DNA of 11,284 nt from Deltaproteobacteria bacterium (GTDB taxonomy: Bacteria; Bdellovibrionota_C; UBA2361; OMII01), in the NCBI GenBank assembly GCA_023262305.1, contig JALRCK010000041.1:1-11284 (forward strand), read 5' to 3'. Positions within the stretch are counted from its first letter, which is position 1. The number at the start of each line of letters is the position of its first letter. The notes beneath the pieces were generated by a model. It made no database searches. It saw nothing but the letters and a program-made list of their open reading frames with translations, and was not told the DNA's origin. A program made the position numbers and the translations under genes. Of the stretch, positions 1-7,924 are shown piece after piece.

Positions 1-3000
1 CAGAATTAGCTCCGGGTCCGACCTCGAGGGTCTCAAGGGCGCGCTCAGAGAGTCGCACCGTGATCTCCTCGTGTGAGCTGTCAAAGGTGCCATCAGCAGC
101 GATGACCTCTACGCGAGAGAAGAGCCCTGATTTCAGGAGCTCGCGCTTCGTCGCATTGACGTCCTCCGCTCGAAACGGATTCCCTGTCTTGAGGGCGAGG
201 TATTTTTGAGCAACCGATTCATCGATTCGGGAGAGCCCCTCTATCGAGATGCTCTTGATAATCGTTCGCGGACCGGGGGTTACAAGAAGCTCGATTGTAG
301 AGCCATCGGGAGATGGGTCTGTATCGATGGCGGGATACATGTATCCCTCCTCCTCTAGTTGCGAGACGAGATGATCAATGTAGGTGTTGAGGTTCGGAAG
401 TGACACTGGTAAGGCAGGAGGTTCGCGCATCTGGATGCCTGAGGGAAAGCCTTTCACCTCCACATGAGCCAAGCGAACGCGGGGACCTTCAACGATGCGG
501 TAGTACACATTGAGTGCTGAGCCGTTATCGACCGGCTCAATCGTGTAAGAAACCTGCGCGTTTGGAAAACCTTGCTGCTGGTAGATCGTCTCCACGATGG
601 TCTTGAGTGTCTCAAGCTGTGCCGGGATAGCATACTCCGGGGTTAATAGTTCTATCTGGTCGGTGAGCCCCAAATCCCTCATCGCTTTTTTCAACTGTCT
701 CTCGGAGAGAGATTCGTTCCCTTGTAGGACAAGCTCATCGACCTTCGTTCGAGCCTCCTCGGCTATGGCGATGTTATAGGTGAGACGCTCAAGGTTGGTG
801 CGATCCTCAGTGTAGGAAACTTGGGCAAAGAGGTACCCCTTGGCCTGATACATCTGCTCTATGTTTTGGACGAGGAGCTTTATTGTATTGTTTCCAAACG
901 GACGCTTGCGGGAGAAGAGCTCTATAGATTCAAGAAACTCCTCGGCCGTGAACACTGTATTACCGGTGAATACGAACGATATTGGCTCTCGTAGATCGCT
1001 TTTTACGACAAGGTCAACGAGTGCAGGTGAGTCGATCGGCATATACGTAGGAGCGATTCGAGCTGAGATGTACCCTTCATTGCGGAGTGCGATAACAACG
1101 GTGCGCTCCATCTCTTGAAGCACTGACCCTGTGGCAGTTGCCCCTTTGGCGACGACGGAATTCATCTTTTGTTGGACCGCTTCGGGAAGCGTTTGTCCCT
1201 CGACTCGGACTTCGTTGATAGAGTAGAGCGGACCCTCATTGACCTGAATGAGAAGATCTTTGCAAAAGTGATCTGCATGTCGACACTTTACCTCGACGGT
1301 TGAGCCTATAAATCCAAGGTCTCGTAGATAGGTTTGGATGTTACGTTGAATGGTACCAAGGCTCTCAGGGTTATCAAGGATGCGTGAATCAGAGCCTATT
1401 CGGGCAGCGATCAAGACATCTTGTTCATCGGTTTCTGCTTGCCCTTGAACAGTGATGTCAACGAGTGAGGCCTGTTCGGCAAAGATGGTATAGGTGAGGT
1501 CAGAGCTTAGCTGTAGGTTTTCTTGCGTGCTGACCGACTGGATAAATCCATTGATATCCAGGGTTGGTGTGAGGTTGTACACCACTCCAGCCTTGGAGTT
1601 ACTCACGCTGCTGAAGAGGCTGTTTCCAACGAATGCGAAGCGAGGCGTTAGGTTCTTTTTCGCTACCACGGCTGGCTCGACCAGACCGGTGTAGGGGTTG
1701 TAGGTCGGCTCGAAAGAGAGCGTGTCGATCTTAGTGAGGTTTGTGAAGAATGCCTCAAAGCTGCTGAAGGAGTCTTGGGAGAGGAAGTAGCGTTGGTCCT
1801 GGGCGAACTGGCTACCGAGTTGATTCGCCATGGTGCGACCGGTCAGCGAGCGAGATGATGTAATGAGGAGGAGCAGGTCCTCTTGAGAGAGACCCCGATC
1901 GCTCGACAGCGATATGCGCGGAGAGGTGAGGGGACCAGCAGCCTCAAGGATCACCAGGACGCTCTCTCCGGTTGGTGCTCGTAGATTTCCTTCACTTGCA
2001 ATTTCAAGATAGGGGGTGAGCGAGCCGGGCTTAAACGACAGGCTCCCTGCGGTTACGTCAAACCGATTACCCTTCAATCCAACCCAGCCGCTCAAAAGCT
2101 GCATTGAGCCATTCAAGGCGGGATCGGAAGTAGTTCCTCCAGCATGGATGGAGGTATTGAGTTCAGCGCTGAAGAACGGTGTCAGCACAAAGATGTTTCG
2201 CGGTGCAGAGAAATTAACATCAAGATCGAGCGAGACGGGCCTCTTGCTGATGTGCGGCTGCACTCGCGCGGGGATGAAATAGCCCTTGATCGTCTGCACC
2301 AAGATTTTATTGAGGTCAAAATCCTTTGAGATCTCCGCGAAGTTTATCGCAATATTTCCAGAGAGGGATTGATGCTTCTCTTGATTCAGTCCAAGTGCGA
2401 GATCTCCCGAGAATGTTATCGAGGCGTCTCGGATCGGCTCAATCGTGACCTCTTTGAGTTGGGCCGTTAGCTTTGAATTTGGCCAGTTGAAGGGCACAAG
2501 GTTTCCTTTGAGCGAAAAGGTGCCTGAATTCACCGACCCCTCAAGGTCCTCGATTTTGATGGTGTCCTCAAGGAGCACAAAGCGACCTTTGACATCGTGC
2601 GCGCCTATGTCAGGCGCGGGCACCGCGAGCTCTCCATCGGAGAGTGCTGCCGTTCCGGTGAAGTGAGGAGCGTTGAGAGGACCCTTGAGAGCTATCTTCG
2701 ATGAGAGGAGACCTTGGAGGTTGTCTACCGATGGGAGGAGGGGAAGAAGTGAGCTGAGGTGGAGGTTTCCAGTGATGGAGATGTCTGCACCCGGCTCGAT
2801 GCCGATCGAGCCGTCAAGCGTGAGGGCGGTGTCCCCGCTCGAGAGCTTGGTGTTTTTAAACCTGAGAGCTCCAACAGAGATTGGAAGCGTTGTGTTCTTG
2901 GGCAGACGCAGGATGTAGGGTTCGCAACCGACGTACAGATCTCCAAGGGCGAGCTTCCCTGATCCTCCGAGGGGTGATGACATGCTGAAAGTGTAGTCGA

Positions 3001-4729
3001 GGGTGCCATCGATCATTCCGCAGTCGGCTTCTTGCACGAAACTTGAGAGTGGCGCTCCGGGCACCGAGACGCGAAGATCGCCGTTGAAGGTTCGAGCGAC
3101 GTCGAGCTTGAGCTGTGCGGCGGCTTTTTGCGGAGATGTGGGAAGATGCACGTTCAGGAAGCCGTCCTTCAAGGTCGTCTTGCCGGAGAGGGTCACGCCA
3201 GGTCCGATTGAGGGGATGGTCACCGTGGTTGGTCCCTCGCCGGCGAGGCGAGCGAGGTCAAGAGGACCAGAGAGCGGAAAAGATATCGTGAGGGCTAGTG
3301 GGCTTATTTTTGAGGGATCGGGCGGGGAGGATTGTGGATATCGGTAGTCCTCAAGGGTGAGCCTACCACTCTTTAGGGTGGGTTCACTCATCCGTGTGTC
3401 GATAGTGCCCTCCCAACGAAGGGATCCGAAACGTGAATCTGTTGAGTCTACCTTAACGGATATTCCGGTGGGTTCGATCGCCAGGTTAATCTTTACCGGA
3501 CCGAGCGACGTCTGTTGAACCTTGAGGTCAGATGCGGTGATGACGAAAGATGTTGTGGTATCGCCACCGATTGGCTTGACCAGAATTTTTGCAGACGCGT
3601 CGCTTACCGTGAAAGGCCCATAGGTGAAAGAGGGGAGGGATGCCTCAAAAGCAGCGCGCAGTCCATCATCAGAGAACACCAGAGGCTGGGTTCCAACCAG
3701 CTTTGTTTTATCTCCGGTGCCTGTGATGTTGCTGAGGGTGATGATTGGGTCCCCTCGGTTGACGTCAACTTTAAGATCACCATTGATTGATGAGAGCTGT
3801 ACCGATGATGCATTCGGGAATGCCAAGGTAAGCGGCGCAGCTTCAGAGTGAGAGAGTGACCCGGTGATGACCGGGCTTCCAAGAGAGCCCTTGAGATCTC
3901 CGCTCCCGACCATCACTCCCTGAAGCCATGTTGGAAGTCCTATGTACTGGGAGTCGATGGCGTATGTCGCGATTCCTGACAGGGCGTCGTTGTGAGAAGT
4001 ATCTGAGACCCCTTTAATGTCTATGGTTGAGATGTCCCTGCCTACCTTGAGTGAATTAAACACTGCACGATTGGCCTCAATAACCACCGACCCGTTTAGT
4101 TGCCCAAGTTGAAGTTCGGATGCCTCGGTTTTTTCCGGGTTGAGAAATGTTCGGTAACGGAGGTCTGCCAGGTCGGGAAGGATAACGAACTCTTCACCGA
4201 TCCGTTTTACGAAGAGTGATAGATTGCTTCCGTAGAGCTCGCTCTCACCGAATGATTCACGGAGAGAGGTTGTACGGATCTCAAGGTTGTTGAGGATAGC
4301 TCTCCAGCGTGGCTTGTTTTGAAGTTCTGGAGGTAGGGGAGAGGTAATCTGTTCGATGAAGCGGAAGGTGGCTGAGTCGGGACCGACACCATCTGCGTGA
4401 CCATCAGAGAGTACGAGCGTCTCGAGGTAAATTTTCTGTTGAAGGATCTCGCTGATGTCAAACGTGGCGGTTATCTTGTCGAAAGAGAGTTTCGGGGTTC
4501 CCTCATCGAGAAGCTGAACGCCGGTGACTTTTCCTGAAAGGGAGAGGAAGGAGAGTTTGAAGGAATCGTAGGTGAGGGTACAGGTGGGGCAGGCAACCGC
4601 TACCTCTTCGTTGATAGCTTGAACGACCTCTCCGATCAGGTACCTCTTCAGCGAGACAACCGCGAGACCGCAGGAGAGTCCCAATATGAGCCCGACGAGG
4701 GCGAGCACATTTCCGGAGATACGCTTCAT
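1..4729 (-). CDS. tamB: TamB-type envelope-spanning protein fused to six POTRA domains (Omp85/TamA-BamA-like), 3' end beyond the window
   Basis: One open frame of 1576 complete codons runs from ATG at 4729 to the window edge; I translated it by hand and met no stop. An in-frame TAG at 4738-4736 makes this ATG the first possible start. Residues ~5-28 form an uncleaved-looking membrane anchor, followed by CPTC at 47-50. Residues ~50-850 are beta-rich, as in AsmA/TamB proteins. The TamB C-terminal domain (DUF490) follows: GSMQLLSGWVGLKGNRF near 872-888, ISLSSDRGLSQEDLLLLI near 940-957, then NPYTGLVEPAVVAKKNLTPRF near 1010-1030. From ~1087 six POTRA-like units of 70-90 residues begin near 1087, 1166, 1246, 1325, 1415 and 1486, each with a GN/EGxxxx or GF/GYxxAxV type core. 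The last residues (ERALETLEVGPGANS) resemble the POTRA-to-barrel junction of BamA. By family knowledge TamB moves lipid or substrate between inner membrane and an outer-membrane Omp85 barrel. I infer one covalent TamB-Omp85 bridge, probably ~1950 residues if a barrel follows. Confidence 0.88.
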   Translation of the reverse strand, partial: MKRISGNVLALVGLILGLSCGLAVVSLKRYLIGEVVQAINEEVAVACPTCTLTYDSFKLSFLSLSGKVTGVQLLDEGTPKLSFDKITATFDISEILQQKIYLETLVLSDGHADGVGPDSATFRFIEQITSPLPPELQNKPRWRAILNNLEIRTTSLRESFGESELYGSNLSLFVKRIGEEFVILPDLADLRYRTFLNPEKTEASELQLGQLNGSVVIEANRAVFNSLKVGRDISTIDIKGVSDTSHNDALSGIATYAIDSQYIGLPTWLQGVMVGSGDLKGSLGSPVITGSLSHSEAAPLTLAFPNASSVQLSSINGDLKVDVNRGDPIITLSNITGTGDKTKLVGTQPLVFSDDGLRAAFEASLPSFTYGPFTVSDASAKILVKPIGGDTTTSFVITASDLKVQQTSLGPVKINLAIEPTGISVKVDSTDSRFGSLRWEGTIDTRMSEPTLKSGRLTLEDYRYPQSSPPDPSKISPLALTISFPLSGPLDLARLAGEGPTTVTIPSIGPGVTLSGKTTLKDGFLNVHLPTSPQKAAAQLKLDVARTFNGDLRVSVPGAPLSSFVQEADCGMIDGTLDYTFSMSSPLGGSGKLALGDLYVGCEPYILRLPKNTTLPISVGALRFKNTKLSSGDTALTLDGSIGIEPGADISITGNLHLSSLLPLLPSVDNLQGLLSSKIALKGPLNAPHFTGTAALSDGELAVPAPDIGAHDVKGRFVLLEDTIKIEDLEGSVNSGTFSLKGNLVPFNWPNSKLTAQLKEVTIEPIRDASITFSGDLALGLNQEKHQSLSGNIAINFAEISKDFDLNKILVQTIKGYFIPARVQPHISKRPVSLDLDVNFSAPRNIFVLTPFFSAELNTSIHAGGTTSDPALNGSMQLLSGWVGLKGNRFDVTAGSLSFKPGSLTPYLEIASEGNLRAPTGESVLVILEAAGPLTSPRISLSSDRGLSQEDLLLLITSSRSLTGRTMANQLGSQFAQDQRYFLSQDSFSSFEAFFTNLTKIDTLSFEPTYNPYTGLVEPAVVAKKNLTPRFAFVGNSLFSSVSNSKAGVVYNLTPTLDINGFIQSVSTQENLQLSSDLTYTIFAEQASLVDITVQGQAETDEQDVLIAARIGSDSRILDNPESLGTIQRNIQTYLRDLGFIGSTVEVKCRHADHFCKDLLIQVNEGPLYSINEVRVEGQTLPEAVQQKMNSVVAKGATATGSVLQEMERTVVIALRNEGYISARIAPTYMPIDSPALVDLVVKSDLREPISFVFTGNTVFTAEEFLESIELFSRKRPFGNNTIKLLVQNIEQMYQAKGYLFAQVSYTEDRTNLERLTYNIAIAEEARTKVDELVLQGNESLSERQLKKAMRDLGLTDQIELLTPEYAIPAQLETLKTIVETIYQQQGFPNAQVSYTIEPVDNGSALNVYYRIVEGPRVRLAHVEVKGFPSGIQMREPPALPVSLPNLNTYIDHLVSQLEEEGYMYPAIDTDPSPDGSTIELLVTPGPRTIIKSISIEGLSRIDESVAQKYLALKTGNPFRAEDVNATKRELLKSGLFSRVEVIAADGTFDSSHEEITVRLSERALETLEVGPGANS

Positions 4730-4879
4730 GAAGCTCTACTGCTAGACGTCAGGTGCGGAGAACGTTCAGCTACTTTTTACTATTTCCGACAATAACTTGG
4801 AACACTTAGGGGGGATGAAATGCGTTGCGGACCCCCAATTTTTAGGATCGACCACGGTGTTGATGGGGGCGTATACGGC
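4730..4879. other. 150-base gap between the methyltransferase gene and the tamB-POTRA gene
   Basis: No gene is seen here. On the plus strand a run of six G (4809-4814) can pair with five C (4832-4836) around a 17-base loop and is followed by AATTTTT, so a weak plus-strand terminator is conceivable, though no plus-strand gene precedes it. On the minus strand the same hairpin has no T run after it, so it does not clearly end the upstream operon. I see no convincing promoter for the tamB-POTRA gene; TTCCAA, 17 bases, then TAAAAA upstream of 4729 is only a poor match. The ribosome site in front of ATG 4729 is also weak (AGTAGAG). Confidence 0.4.
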
Positions 4880-5605
4880 TTACCGTCCAAGCAGGAAGAG
4901 AGCCGGCATTTTCGGGAGATTTTGCGGTAGGTCCCGCCATGCTCGCGCAGAACGCACTTGGATGGACTCCTCGTGGGTGGTCAATGCAGACGCTATGCAG
5001 ATGAGCGTCTCAGGCCTGCAGGCGTCGAGGAGATCTGCAAGGAGTCGTTGGTTGCGGTACGGTGTATCCATAACGATCTGTGTCTCGTTCGAGGCGTAGA
5101 GCTCTCGCTCCATTGCGCGGATTGATTCTTTGCGCTGAGTCGGGTCGATCGGGAGGTAGCCCAGAAAGCGCCACCGTTGTCCGTTAAAGCCAGATGCCAT
5201 GAGGGCCAGAGTCATGGAGCACGGTCCAACAAGAGGATGAACACGGATGCCGGACTCATGAGCACGTCGAACGAGCTCCGCACCCGGGTCTGCGATGCCG
5301 GGGCATCCTGCCTCTGAGATGACGCCCACAGCGTGTCCCTCGCGGAGAGGAGAGAGGAGCACATCTATGTCACTCGATTTTGTGTGTTCGTTGAGAGTTG
5401 AGAGGGAGAGGTCGCGTATCACTCGATCTGGGCAGAGTTGCTTGATGAATCGCCGCGCAGACTTCTCTTCTTCGACCACGAAATGAGAGATCTTCGAGAC
5501 TAGTGAGGCTATAAGGGGTGGAAGAGATGTGTCAACAGGGGTCTCCCCGAGGAGGTTCGGTATGAGGTAGAGCTCGCCGAGCGGAACGTGGGAGGTGCCG
5601 ATCAT
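4880..5605 (-). CDS. SAM-dependent methyltransferase, short RsmI-like tetrapyrrole methylase family (241 aa)
   Basis: The protein belongs to the family that includes RsmI, the 16S rRNA ribose-2'-O-methyltransferase (COG0313). Family landmarks are LYLIPNLLG near 12-20, HFVVEEEKSARRF near 41-53, SEAGCPGIADPG at 97-108 (SAM-binding loop and turn), PLVGPCS at 124-130, MASGFNGQ at 136-143 and TPYRN at 181-185. At 241 residues it is shorter than E. coli RsmI (286) and ends at FLLGR, lacking the C-terminal helical extension. It closely resembles the compact version seen in Bacteroidota, whose substrate is less certain. The ATG start leaves 15 bases after the lipA stop, so the two are probably co-transcribed. 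The ribosome site is weak, and about ten residues precede the conserved LYLIP, so a later start is possible. The family call is firm; rRNA as substrate is inference. Confidence 0.9.
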   Translation of the reverse strand: MIGTSHVPLGELYLIPNLLGETPVDTSLPPLIASLVSKISHFVVEEEKSARRFIKQLCPDRVIRDLSLSTLNEHTKSSDIDVLLSPLREGHAVGVISEAGCPGIADPGAELVRRAHESGIRVHPLVGPCSMTLALMASGFNGQRWRFLGYLPIDPTQRKESIRAMERELYASNETQIVMDTPYRNQRLLADLLDACRPETLICIASALTTHEESIQVRSARAWRDLPQNLPKMPALFLLGR

Positions 5606-5620
5606 GCTAGAGCTCGCTTG

Positions 5621-6523
5621 CTACTCTCGTGCCGCGATATCGGCGGTGTGCTTCCATGCGTGGTACGAGCTTCGCACGAAGGGTCCGGATTCAACGAACT
5701 TAAACCCGCGCTTCATGCCCTCGTCTTCGTATTCCTTGAACTCCTCCGGGGTGATAAAGGCCCGAACAGGAAGTTGACGCTCGGTCGGTCGCAAGTACTG
5801 GCCGATCGTCATTACATCGATGTTGATGGCGCGGAGATCGTCCATGACGGAGAGGACCTCTTCCTTCGTCTCTCCAAGTCCAACCATGATACCTGTCTTG
5901 GTCACAACGGATGGGTCGATCTCCTTTGCCCATCGATGAATCGAGAGCGATCGGATGTATCCGGCACCGGGGCGTACCTTTTTGTACAGCCGTGGCACGG
6001 TCTCGATGTTGTGATTGAGCACATCGATCTTTCCGCTCAGGATAGTCTCAAGATCTTTCCTTGAGCCCTTCAGGTCAGGGATCAACAACTCAACTTTGCA
6101 TCCGGGTGCGTGCGTGCGAATCGCTTCGATCGTTTTGAGGAAGTGGCGTGCGCCGTTATCAGCGACATCGTCTCTATCAACAGACGTAATCACCGCGTGC
6201 TTTAAGCCGAGTTCCTTGATGGCGATACCTACTCGCTCGGGCTCAAAAGGATCAAGAGGCTGCAACGTCTCAGAGTTTCCCTTTTTGACCGAGCAGAAGT
6301 GACATTTTCGAGTGCAGAGCTCGCCCATGATCATGAAGGTAGCTGTGTGGTGCGACCAGCACTCCCCGATGTTGGGACACTGAGCTTCTTCACAGACCGT
6401 GTGTAGGTTGAGCGTCTTTACGATCTTACGAGTCTCGAGGTACTCCGGCGAACCAGGGGCGCGAACCTTGAGCCACGAGGGCTTTACGATCTTCTCTGCG
6501 TTCCTTGGAACTTCTACCGCCAT
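5621..6523 (-). CDS. lipA: Lipoyl synthase LipA (radical SAM)
   Basis: LipA inserts two sulfur atoms into the octanoyl chain carried on lipoyl domains, using S-adenosylmethionine radicals and two 4Fe-4S clusters, in the cytoplasm. The auxiliary-cluster motif CEEAQCPNIGEC is at residues 44-55 and the radical-SAM motif CTRKCHFC at 70-77, joined by the signature TATFMIMGE. The C-terminal RSSYHA at 284-289 supplies the conserved serine ligand. Length (300 aa) is normal and nothing appears missing. I prefer ATG at 6523; a GTG three codons upstream (6532) is the alternative. Neither has a strong ribosome site, but a GAG eight bases upstream favours the ATG. The gene begins 19 bases after the stop of the E2 gene, whose lipoyl domain is a natural substrate, so the pair makes sense as an operon. 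No lipB or lplA (octanoyl or lipoate transfer) lies in the window. Confidence 0.97.
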   Translation of the reverse strand: MAVEVPRNAEKIVKPSWLKVRAPGSPEYLETRKIVKTLNLHTVCEEAQCPNIGECWSHHTATFMIMGELCTRKCHFCSVKKGNSETLQPLDPFEPERVGIAIKELGLKHAVITSVDRDDVADNGARHFLKTIEAIRTHAPGCKVELLIPDLKGSRKDLETILSGKIDVLNHNIETVPRLYKKVRPGAGYIRSLSIHRWAKEIDPSVVTKTGIMVGLGETKEEVLSVMDDLRAINIDVMTIGQYLRPTERQLPVRAFITPEEFKEYEDEGMKRGFKFVESGPFVRSSYHAWKHTADIAARE

Positions 6524-6542
6524 ACTCGTCACTCGCCTATCG

Positions 6543-7844
6543 TTACGCCATCAAGAGAGCTGGTGTCTCAAGCGCGTCCTTAAAGTGCTTAAGGAACGTT
6601 GCTGACATAACTCCGTCAATGATGCGGTGATCCACCGATACCGTAGCCTTCATGATAGATCCAACAACGATCTGTCCATTCTGAACTATTGGCTGCTTCT
6701 GCACGGCGCTCACCGCGAGGATTCCGCCCTGACCAGGATTGATGATCGCGGTAAAGTTTTCAACGTCAAACATCCCCATGTTGGAGATACTGAAAGTGCC
6801 ACCCGATAGATCCGTGGAGCTTGGACGTCCTGCTCGAGCGCGTTCGATTGCGGCACGAGCCTCAAATACGACATCCTTGAGCGCCATGGTATCTACCTCT
6901 TTGAGGACCGGGATGAGCAACCCATCAGGGATTGCTGTGATGATTCCGATGTTGATCTGAGCAGGTTGGTAGTGTTGCCCATTTTTCATCGCTGCATTGA
7001 CTCGGGGCTCCCGCTTGAGTGCGTAGGCAACCGCCTTGATAACGAGGTGGTTAACGCTGATCCCTTTGTACTCAGGAAGCTCCTTGAGCACCTCGCGCAG
7101 TCGAAGGGCTTCGCCCATGTTGACCGAGGCGGTGCAGTAGAAGTGCGGTGAAGTATTGACGCTCTCCTGCATGCGGCGAGCGATCGTTTCACGCATCTTT
7201 GAGAGAGGAGTGTAAGCTCCCGCTCCTGGTTGTACAGACTCTGAGAATGATGGAGCTGGAGCTGGCACAGCTTGGTACGCAGGTGCCGCAGCTTGATGAT
7301 ATGAGGGTGCCGCAGATGTGGAACCTGCTGCTGCCTCAACGTCCTTGCGAACGATTCGTCCGTTTGGTCCTGAACCTTGAACTGACGAAAGGTTTACTTG
7401 AAGTTGCTCGGCTACACGCTTGGCAAGGGGGCTTGCCTTGACGCGATCGCCGCCTGAAACGACGCTGAGAGGTGCTGCTGCAGCGGGTGGAGTGGCCACA
7501 ACAGAGGCAGTTGAAGGAGTCGCAGCCTTGGGAGCAGGGGTGGTCGCTGGGGCTGGAGGTGTCGGTGTTGAAGCGCTTGAGGACGTTCCTGCAGCAACCG
7601 ATTCTCCCGCAGCACCGATGACAGCGATGATCTCCCCAACTTTTGCGGATGAGTTGGCAGGAGTCATTATCTTCAGGAGAGTGCCGTTGAAAAAGGACTC
7701 GATTTCGAGGTTTGCTTTGTCTGTTTCAACCTCGGCGAGGATATCTCCTCGGGACACCTGATCTCCCTCTTTTTTCTTCCAGACCAGGATTTTACCTGAA
7801 CTCATCGTGTCGCTTAGCTGCGGCATCTTCACTTCTGTTGCCAT
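6543..7844 (-). CDS. pdhC: Dihydrolipoyllysine acetyltransferase, E2 of pyruvate dehydrogenase (mitochondrial-type)
   Basis: E2 forms the core of the pyruvate dehydrogenase complex and passes the acetyl group from lipoamide to CoA. With the start at ATG 7844 (433 aa), one lipoyl domain covers ~2-77 with the lipoylated lysine K43 in ETDKANLE. An Ala/Pro/Thr-rich linker covers ~80-133, and the peripheral subunit-binding domain (KASPLAKRVAEQL to GRIVRKDV) ~136-172. A second Ala/Pro linker precedes the catalytic domain at ~212-433, which contains FSISNMGMF and the active-site motif DHRIIDG (H406, D410). One lipoyl domain and the MPQLSDTM opening fit the mitochondrial/alphaproteobacterial type; another 2-oxoacid specificity cannot be excluded from sequence alone. 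An earlier ATG (7850) exists but has no space for a ribosome site. It is the first gene of the minus-strand set. Genes for E1 and E3 are not in the window, so they must lie elsewhere. Confidence 0.95.
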   Translation of the reverse strand: MATEVKMPQLSDTMSSGKILVWKKKEGDQVSRGDILAEVETDKANLEIESFFNGTLLKIMTPANSSAKVGEIIAVIGAAGESVAAGTSSSASTPTPPAPATTPAPKAATPSTASVVATPPAAAAPLSVVSGGDRVKASPLAKRVAEQLQVNLSSVQGSGPNGRIVRKDVEAAAGSTSAAPSYHQAAAPAYQAVPAPAPSFSESVQPGAGAYTPLSKMRETIARRMQESVNTSPHFYCTASVNMGEALRLREVLKELPEYKGISVNHLVIKAVAYALKREPRVNAAMKNGQHYQPAQINIGIITAIPDGLLIPVLKEVDTMALKDVVFEARAAIERARAGRPSSTDLSGGTFSISNMGMFDVENFTAIINPGQGGILAVSAVQKQPIVQNGQIVVGSIMKATVSVDHRIIDGVMSATFLKHFKDALETPALLMA

Positions 7845-7850
7845 GGACAT

Positions 7851-7856
7851 CCTCTC
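7851..7856 (-). promoter_or_regulatory. Ribosome binding site deciding the E2 start
   Basis: On the minus strand GAGAGG stands six bases before ATG 7844 but directly abuts ATG 7850. The spacing favours the second ATG, giving MATEVKMPQLSDTM as the N-terminus. Confidence 0.6.
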
Positions 7857-7894
7857 AGTATGTGCTGACCTTTAACGGCTTTGTAGGACCCCGG

Positions 7895-7924
7895 TTTATA
7901 ATCCAAATGGGGGCATTTGTACAA
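7895..7924 (-). promoter_or_regulatory. Putative sigma-70-type promoter of the E2-lipA operon with a palindrome in its spacer
   Basis: Read on the minus strand, TTGTAC (7924-7919) is followed by an 18-base spacer and TATAAA (7900-7895), five of six matches to the -10 consensus. The -35 match is only moderate. The spacer holds the inverted repeat AAATG-CCCC-CATTT (7905-7918), a plausible operator for a repressor. The start site would fall near 7888, leaving a leader of roughly 45 bases before the E2 ATG. Confidence 0.5.

Noticed and set aside
1430..1500. Possibility that the TamB and POTRA parts are two overlapping or adjacent genes
   Set aside because: The frame is the same on both sides and I see no stop; the codon count from ATG 4729 to base 1 agrees with the frame read at the window edge. 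Internal starts in the junction lack a ribosome site.
4809..4843. G6...C5 hairpin followed by AATTTTT on the plus strand as a terminator
   Set aside because: No plus-strand gene precedes it, the loop is 17 bases, and on the minus strand (the transcribed direction) no T run follows.
5588..6064. Plus-strand open frame of 158 codons
   Set aside because: Lies antisense within lipA, which is certain from its cysteine motifs; a shadow frame.
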